Assembly: GCA_009767595.1 (NCBI GenBank)
Contig: VSDK01019043.1
Span: 602,311-666,310 of the forward strand
Direction of reading: 5' to 3'
From: Symbiodinium kawagutii
Lineage: Eukaryota > Sar > Dinophyceae > Suessiales > Symbiodiniaceae
DNA length: 64,000 bases
Shown here: piece after piece, positions 55,322-64,000 of the stretch
Layout of the letters: every line of letters begins with the position of its first letter
Position numbering within the stretch: position 1 is the first letter of the stretch
Program-made: the position numbers and the translations under genes
Notes under the pieces: model-generated
Seen by the model: the letters and a program-made list of their open reading frames with translations, nothing else
Told to the model about the DNA's origin: nothing
Databases searched by the model: none

Positions 55322-58300
55322 GCAACACATGGCTTTCCACCAACCTTTGCATCTCCACTCTGATTTCTCCAAACCGCAACACCCAGAGATGTGTATAGAT
55401 CTCTAAACATAGGGGTTTCTCAATCCAGAGAATTTGGTTTGTGTACTACTAGAAATGAGTAATAAAAGTCATAAACTAGATGATACAAGGGGTGCCCCTA
55501 TTTTGAGAAACACCCATAAAGAAAACACATTGCCAATCCCCCTATCCTTGTCTGGGTTTGATGACCAAAGCATGTCCATGCTAAGCATCCCCGTTCTGTA
55601 CGTGATACAATCTCCAAGATCAACCAACCAACCACTCACGACTCGCATCAAGTACAAGGTTGGGGCCCCAAAAAACATGGGCGATTCGCTGGTGAACATA
55701 ACTAGGCTAACTACTTGGCAAATTGTAGATCTAATCATAGCTAAATAGCTCTTATCCAAACTACAATCAAAATGAACCATAATTCAGTTGTGAATAATCA
55801 CCATGATTAAGCCATCATGAACCATCATTAACCACAGTCAAATGGGGGTTTCTCAAAAAGGGGACCCCCCAAATCATCCATTCAAAGTCATTTATACTGA
55901 GAAAAAAATTGGAGATTCCCTAAGTCAATTAACCATATATGATCAGTTAATTCCTAATTATGACCATTATTTGTACCATTATTAATCATCATTAACCATA
56001 CTTACATCAACCATGATACAGCATACTTACCAATCATTGACCATGGTTAAATAACCATCATCAACCATCAGTACCCATACTTAAATAGCTCAAAATCCAA
56101 CCCATTACCTTTGGGATCCCCACCTTGACCCTTCCAAGCATGGCCCCGTCCCATGGCCCCATGGAAAAGCGTCGTCCCCCACCCAGTTGTCTCGCAGGTT
56201 GCGCTCCAGCTTGTTGTACCGTACCATCCTTTAGGGAGGCAGAAATGGCGCTTGTGAAAGGGTGGCTATAATGGTAATAATAATGGTTAGATATAATGAT
56301 AATGGTAATACTTAACCAGTAATAATGGTAGTATTAACCACAACCACTATAATGGTTCATGATGGTTAATAATTTCTATTGCAACCACCATCATTAGTGG
56401 TTAATCATGGTGGTTACGTTAAAAATCATGGTAATAATGGTAATCATGTGATTCATTAGCGGCAAATGATGGTAATCATTTGTGATAATATTAGCAATGG
56501 TAATTCTCTATGACGTGGTTAAGAATGGTTAATAACTGGTTTCATCATAATGGGAATAGGCATTGATGGTTTGGGCTATGGTTGGATAATGGCATCAACC
56601 ATTAATTTTGGTTAATAATGGTTAGTATAGTTTATTATTAGTAGTTAATCATGGTGAGTACTTTGAAAATAATGGCTATAATGGTAATCATGGTTTTCAT
56701 TAGTGGCTACCATTACTAGTGGCAATAATGACAATAATGGCACTAGTGGTAGTAATGATTAACATTAGATATAATGGGCATAATGGTTATTAATGGTCAA
56801 TAATAGTAATGGTTAACAAGTGGTTTAACCACAATGGCAATAATCATGTCGCTTATTAGTGGTTTATTAGTCATAAATTATGGTGTAATGATGGAAATGG
56901 TATCGATAACATAAATTATCTATCATGCGGTTAGTAATGGTTAATATAGTTTATTAGTGGTTAATAGTATTAACAATGGTGGTAACACTAGAAATTATGG
57001 CAAGAACGGTAATCATCTGGTTTATTAGTGGTCAAATATGGTAATTATTTGTAATAATATCAACAATGGTAATTATCTATCATGTGGTTAATAATGGTTT
57101 ATGTAGTTTACGGGTTAATGGCGGTTACAACAAAAAATATGGCAATCATGGTAAACATGTGGTTTCTTTGTGCTGAATCATGGTAATCAACCAGTGGTTT
57201 ATGAGTAATTGTGAATAATGGTTCATAACTGGTCTATTGATGGTAAAATGGTTTATTAGTGGTTCACAATGGTTTCTAAAGGTTATAATGGTCAGGTTTT
57301 GTTTGACAATGGCCGCCAGTGTCAGCCGGGCACAGTTGGGCAAGTGAGAAGAACATATAACCAGTGGCTTTTTGGTGGTTTACAATGGTAGGTAGTGGTG
57401 ATAATGGTCAACAAGGGTTTACTCTAGGGGACGATAACCGAGAATGATTAATTATGTTAAAACAACATGTGGTTAGTAATGGTTCGTAGTGGTTAAAATG
57501 CTTGATACTGGTCATTACTGGTTTGTTTATGGCTGTGGTAGTACCTACTCACCATCCAACTTCAAAGCCATTATTGATGGGGAAACGACTAGTTTTTAGG
57601 GCACACCGTTTTTGGACAAACCGACTTAGATTAGCTCACCAGGGTAACCACCGATGGTTATCACTGTATCACTGGGATATAAACCACAAGAAATAACTCT
57701 ACCAGTGGAAGGCACCAGCATTCACGGGTATCTTGCACAAACAAATGAATGACCAATGACTGCCAATGACCATCAGTACTGATGGTAAATAGCGGTCAGC
57801 CATTAATATGGCTTGTTGATTCCCCGACCATTCAGCCAGTTGCTAGTCACCGTCTCCAGCTGGGCGTCCCGGCATGGTCTTATCGACTGGAGGTGGATGT
57901 GGACACGGGCACACCTCAGCGAGGAGGAGAAACACCTCTGATGGCTTGAAAATGTGTCCAAGGAGACTGGTTGAACTGGTACAAATGGCAGTAATAATTG
58001 GGGCATTAGATCTGGTTGATGATGGCTTGAAAATGATTCATGATGGTTAGTGGTACACATAATTGCAACATACTGATAAAACATGGTTCATGCTGATTGA
58101 ATAATATGGTCAGTGATGGTGAACTAGCTTAACTATGGTCAACGATACTAAACTATACTTATATAAGTATATGGTCAATGATGCTTAAATATGGATGACC
58201 TTACTGGTTGGTGGCTAGCACTAGGGAACAAATAGAATTGTTTCAAAACATCAACCAGTTAAGATTGGATAGTACTGGCCCTATTGATGATGGAAAGGAG

Positions 58301-61300
58301 TTGATAATGGTTGATCACTGATCACTCTTGGCTTTGATCATGGATCGTCCCACAATACCATCTGACCATCACTTTCACTGGTTGGTGGCAGTTATATGGC
58401 CTATGGAAAATATGTGTTAATCAACAACCATTTCTCAAATTGTCTTAATGCTCCTACTTGGATGTGCATCCTCCGCTGAGTTACTGGGAACTCACCGTGT
58501 TTATAAGGGATAGTTCAGCTACCGGCTATAGGGTGCAACTCAGCCTGGTCATAAGCCCAACTGTACATCCAACTCGGGAGAACAATGTTTCAAAACCACC
58601 AAGCAGTTGAGATTGGTTAATACAGGCACTATTGAAGTGAAGTAGTGTGGCCCCCATCCACCGGATGTCTCAGATTTCTTGAAGCCTCAAACAACTTCAA
58701 ACAACTTCAAACAACTTCAAAGAACCGCAGAGACATTCTGATTCATTCCAATCGCTGATGGCCAGGTGACTTTTTTTTCCCATTCCCGATATACCCTTGG
58801 GTCAATGAGGACTCCGCATCCAAGTTCCAAGCATCAACATGGGAGGGGCACCACCAAGGGAGCCACAGGCAGCTGTGGGAATGAACTGACCGCCCTAAGC
58901 CCAGGCAGCCCAGGGACGTAAACAACCATCTTGCCCGTGGAACGGCTCAACCTCAGCAGTCTGGGTGGTCCAAGGATTCGATGGGATTCCACCGCCAGCA
59001 GGTGGGAACATATCAGCCATATCAACCATGAAGCACCAGGTGGATTCGGTCACTTCCACTGTGGTAATGGACAGTGAATCGTCAAAAGTGGTGAAAGGTG
59101 AGGTGAATTTGGGTTGATCGCGGTAAGTAGTTAGCAATTCAATTGGATCAAAGCTACCATTCATCCACCATTCACGAAATTTAGAGCTAAGGTAATGATG
59201 TTACCAATGAATGGTTGAGAGCTCAAGTAAAGATTCATCAAACCATTCACCATTTCGAGGCCGTCCATGCGATCAGTTCATCATTTCGGTGATGGGCTTG
59301 GCAGTCGCACCTGGGAACCTGGTCCCATGATCATCCCAAGGCTGATGAATTGCACTGGCTGATGTCAATGAAAAATCCAAAGGCATCTATAAAACCATAC
59401 ACCTGATATTTTTCATGGTGAAACCTGAGCTATGAGCTACCTATGAATAAACTGATGCTGGTTTATGACCGTCGTCTGCGCTAGGCAATTAATGATGGAA
59501 TTTGTCGGTTGAATGTCGTTTGCGGATTGAGTAAGTCCTCAGGCAAAATCAACACCAACAACCAAACTGCACTGATACACTTCTGATTGGCGATGAGTTG
59601 CCCCATCCCCCCAAAACGTTCGTCACTTAGAAACGATTGTCCAAAAAATGGAAACACACCAAAATACGCAGAATCATTTGAATCATTGTACCAACCTTGC
59701 TTAAACATGTTCATACACCAAATTGGTTCAGTCGTTACCTTACCAACCTTACCCACCTTACCACTTCCATCAGCTTATACCAACCTTGCCAACCTTCCAT
59801 AACCTTCCCACGTGGTTCAGAAATCGCTCACCACCATGGTGGCCGCATTTCCTCGCCAAAGCCAGTGCCAGGTCCCCCAACCGTGGCGCACTGCTTCGAC
59901 TGGCAGTGTCCCTGGGAGTCGAGCAATGAATTGCTGGAACCCGAAAAGGCATGATGAACGATGGTTTTTTGCATGTTACCCTAAGGCCCTTGGTGGTTAA
60001 AGTTGAGTACCAGTTGAAGTTGGTGATGAATGATGCTTACTCATACTACCTTGAGTGGTTCTTATGTTCGTTCTTATTGGTCAAAAGATGTTTCAGTCTC
60101 TCGAAACATCACTAAGCGTGGTGTCAATGGCTGTTAGTCAGGAATCAACCTCTTCTTTTCTATAGACAGATAATCAACATGACATTTATTTGACCATCAT
60201 CAGCCTTCAAATGCTTGTAATAGCAAACAAACTGATGTTTAAAGATCCAACAATACGGTACAATAATAAACAAATGGATGCAATATTCAACAAATTGTTC
60301 AAATGCATAATAAACACATTGATGTGTCAATTTGCCATGGTGAATGAGCTGATAATATTCAAGGAACCATGGTTCATCATTAACCCAAAAATATGCGCTC
60401 ATGCTGAACCAATTTATGGACCGCTGAATCAACAAAATAAGTCGGTTCATGTTGAATAATGGTGGCTGATTCATGTTGAATGCTGGTTGATTCATGGTTA
60501 ATAACATTCAATATCATTGTTGTTGATTCATTGAAACAGCTGGTTGATCTGGATTATTTAACGTCCAGTATCATGGTCAATGCTCTCTGTCACTCATCAT
60601 GCAACCAGCGCAAATGGCCATCATGCATGTTTAGATCATGCATGTTTAGACAACAAATGCTAACTATGATCAAGCACAATCAAACAGAATAATCTCATTG
60701 GGGCATTATGAGCCGCCCACTTGTATCCAATCATCCCTAGCCCATAAACATACGCCAATCACCCATATTAGTCCAATAATGCGAATTGGTTTATATTATT
60801 CACCTGACATTCAGCAGTATTAACCAAAAGGAACTCATCAACCAGTGTTCAGTTAGCATCATCAGCATGAATTCTAATCAATCACCCATATTAGCCCAAA
60901 AATTAGCGGTCAATATTACGAACCATTTGCCAACATTGATCATCTTGAAGCCGGTCCCCATGCTCCTAATTAAAAATGAAATAGTAGGCAACCAACCCCA
61001 CCTACAGCCACGGTAGAAACCAGAACTGGTTGCTTCGGTTTCATAATGACTGGAAAGGTAGCAAGTGTTAAGTCAGTGTCATCAACCATTGCTGATAGTC
61101 AACCAACCATTTGCTGAATCATTTTTTACGTCAATCCTATTAAAAACATTAGTCAACCAACAATTTGCTAATAGTTACTATAGGCAAAAATAGAAATGTG
61201 AATCAGACCACCAACCAACCAGCATTCTTACCAACCAATCCAACCAACCTTAACCTCCAATCTCCTCCACTGGATCAAACCGGGAGCCCCACATCGCCGC

Positions 61301-64000
61301 CTGAGAAAACCCGCGCTTGGGCAGACTGGAACCAACAGATTCGTGGAAGCAGGGGACTAAGCAATTAACAAAACATGATGAACCATTGGACAGCATGTGG
61401 GTTTGTGCCAAAATAGGGTAACCAACAACCCACCAAATAAGGATCATTTTACAAGGAAACCGTGGGTTTTGGGAGCACCACTATTTTTGCACACACCATA
61501 TATCACATGGCAACACTGTGAAAAAAAACCAAAGACATCAGCACATGATTAGGGAGGTAAGCAAACGCTGCAAATCAAAAAAAAGGTTTGTGTCTGGTGA
61601 AACACAAAGTTAAGACCGTTGCTCCATGTTGATAACCATGAATGAACATTTTTTTACCATTCCAGTACCACTACTACTGTAACCTGGGAATTTTTGGACT
61701 CATCCGGTTGTTGCAAGCTTTGACTGCCTACATGGGACTCTTGGACCTTGAGTTTGGAAACATTTCCCAAACACATTTGCAGGGTCAGCTTCCGATTCGC
61801 TCGCATGGTTGCAACCGATCCTGCGGTGTAAAAACAGTTGTGATGTAAAATGCTGGGGATTCTGCTGCTGATTGCCCTTCACTTTGAGCCACAAAGTCCT
61901 TGAAGGTGGCGCACAGCATTGCAAACAGTCCGGTTTTTCATGAATCTTATCAACTTGACACGACAGTTGTTTTTTGTCACAAAGCAAGGATAGCATTTGA
62001 TCCCTATATTGTCGGATTTGAATCTTCGCCATTTGTGACATGTTGATGAGACCTGACGCCTTCCATCCGACACATGTTCCGGTATACAGGACAGTGTCAT
62101 TTCCTTACATTGAAAACGTGATGATTCAATCCAACTCAAACACACGCTGGATGTAAATATATCATGTCTAGGACCACAGCCTTGACATTATATGGTCATT
62201 GTTGGTTCATCATTCTGATTCCTTTAGATGCCTTTCTTTGTTTTGAAGAACCTTTGAACAACATTCCCTAGATTCTTAGATGCCTGGTAAATTTCGCCTC
62301 AGCAAGTTGCTTCGCTTGGTTGGTCTGGCTCTCTGCTCACCTGCTTGGGTTCCAGCAATCAAACATCGTTCCACTTGCCGCTGAATCTTCTGCCTTCTCA
62401 GGTTCTGCATCTGCTCGAGGCAATGCTGCCTTAAAGCGAACAGCTGCTTGTAGCACGTTCAAAGGGACCCCAACCTCTTCGTGCGCCATCAACTTCCGAA
62501 ACTCCTCCTTGTCAAGAAGCGTCAAGAAACTATTTATTCTGCGGTCTGTCACTGCACTTGCACTTAGAATTGGCAGCCTTGACGCAAGGCTGCACGGCAG
62601 CGATCTGTATCGCAAAAGCTTTTTGGCACGCCTCAATCACAAATCCTGCTGCGCAAAAGAAGAAACTCCAAGCTCTTCCCAAAACGGCGGAAATCTGCAA
62701 GCTGCCGGCATACAGCCTACGACTTTTGACTTGGTGAAAGTGCAACTGCACCAGGCCCTTGCGGCTTTCTCGTTGATTCTCTTGCCTCCTGCTGCGCCTC
62801 TTCCGGTTGCCATGCTCTTGGAAGGTTACGTCTCCCTCACACGGCAATCCCTCAGCCGTGGAAGGTGTCAGCATGTCATGTCCAGCTTCAGGACACTGCC
62901 AGCCACTAGTGAAGAAGCAGCTGACATGATGTGCACAAGCAAGGCTGTGACTGAAAAACACGAGCAACTGATTGAACCAAACTGGCAGTTGGATTCAAGA
63001 CTTACGGGCAATGAGAAACGCAGCCACACGATCAAACCTCGTTGGATCCCAACACCACAAGTTCCACTGAGAAAGGACAAATGCTCAAGAAGCAACAAGG
63101 AATTTAGCCATGAAACAGCTCACAAACATTGCCAATCATCAGCAAACATCTGACGAACCCATGGCAGTCAATAAAAATGAATCTAATAAGCAAAACAAAA
63201 ACACCTCCTAGATAAGAAGAAACATGATCATTGTTGACCTTCTCCAACATTCACTGCCGCATTCTGTTCAATATCTTGTAGGGTAGGTACACCATTTTGG
63301 GGGGACAGTCCCAGAACAATGATGGCAACACTTGACCACCTGCTTAAAGCAGTTTTTTCCCATGCAGTTGGCAGGTTTTTCTACGCGAAATATTACCACA
63401 TGTTAGCTGTTTGTTATGCCTGATCACTCAACATGTTGTTTAGTTGTGATACAGAGTGATGCATCCCATGCATTTAAATGTCAATATCTATGCATGCACA
63501 AATATGTGAATACACATATGCAGTATACATAAATACGTTGATTGATATCTGTAAAGTGATCACAAGCCCATGTACATATGGGAGCACAAACAAACTTACA
63601 TTTCACTACAATACACTACAAAAACAATTATGATAATGTGTGTATATATTTGTAAGTATGTATATCGATTAATATCCATGTTAGACATCTGCAATTTACT
63701 GTGAAAAAATGTGAACAAATGGCGAACATCAACACTAATAGTCTATTTGACCACTCTAATCATCTGCAAAAAGCTTGCTCCGAGCGACCCCGGTGGCATA
63801 CATCAGCACCTCCCGAGATGCTGATTCTTGAGCCACATCCTGCGGTGCCCTCGGCCCTCGCGTGGGTTTATCGGGAAACATATGGTGACAGGGAAAGATT
63901 TCTCAAAATTGGGAACCCCCTAGTACTACAAGTGATGAATTAAGTGGATGATTCGGGGATATCCCTGTTTTGAGAAACCAACATCTGGGGAAACCACATG

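Overview
Organism. The window looks like nuclear DNA of a photosynthetic dinoflagellate, perhaps a symbiodiniacean or other Suessiales member; the family is not settled. Four things point there. (1) Short GC-rich islands that read as protein and are bounded by splice signals sit far apart in AT-rich, low-complexity DNA. (2) Introns run from a few hundred bases to about 6 kb, and some can only be joined with GA-AG or GC-AG borders, which dinoflagellates are known to use. (3) A secretory-type leader is followed directly by the motif FVAP, the usual start of peridinin-plastid transit peptides. (4) Short terminal-inverted-repeat elements are very frequent. Related plastid-bearing lineages also have F-rich transit peptides, so this is strong but not absolute. 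There is no sign of operons, prokaryotic genes, rRNA, tRNA or CRISPR. Layout. 0-2.5 kb: a TTCCGGAA-type minisatellite and a degraded minus-strand coding region. 2.5-20 kb: mostly non-coding DNA with microsatellites (one interrupted by an 18-N gap), MITE-like elements and a few isolated candidate exons on both strands. 20-30 kb: candidate exons, mainly on the minus strand, then an array of long palindromes at 28.9-29.6 kb. 30.68-49.37 kb: the one gene that can be reconstructed with confidence, a minus-strand nine-exon gene for a probable plastid glutaredoxin-like protein of about 290 residues. All inferred exon phases agree across its eight introns. Its introns hold a broken protein kinase fragment, two other broken coding regions and many small repeats. 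50-61.5 kb: more candidate exons, probably belonging to one or more upstream genes. 62.3-63.2 kb: the longest open frame of the window. How it works together. Most of the window is intron or intergenic DNA. The most general pattern is that exons sit where the plus strand changes from AACCATCAA-type repeats on the left to TGGTTGATGG-type repeats on the right. On either coding strand this makes an intron start TGGTTGATGG-like and end CCATCAACC-like, so the two ends of an intron are complementary and could pair. The pattern led me to one exon (22.33-22.42 kb) that I had not noticed before. Everything here is read by eye; no search, alignment or gene predictor was run, and candidate exons outside the glutaredoxin gene are tentative, often in strand as well as in function.
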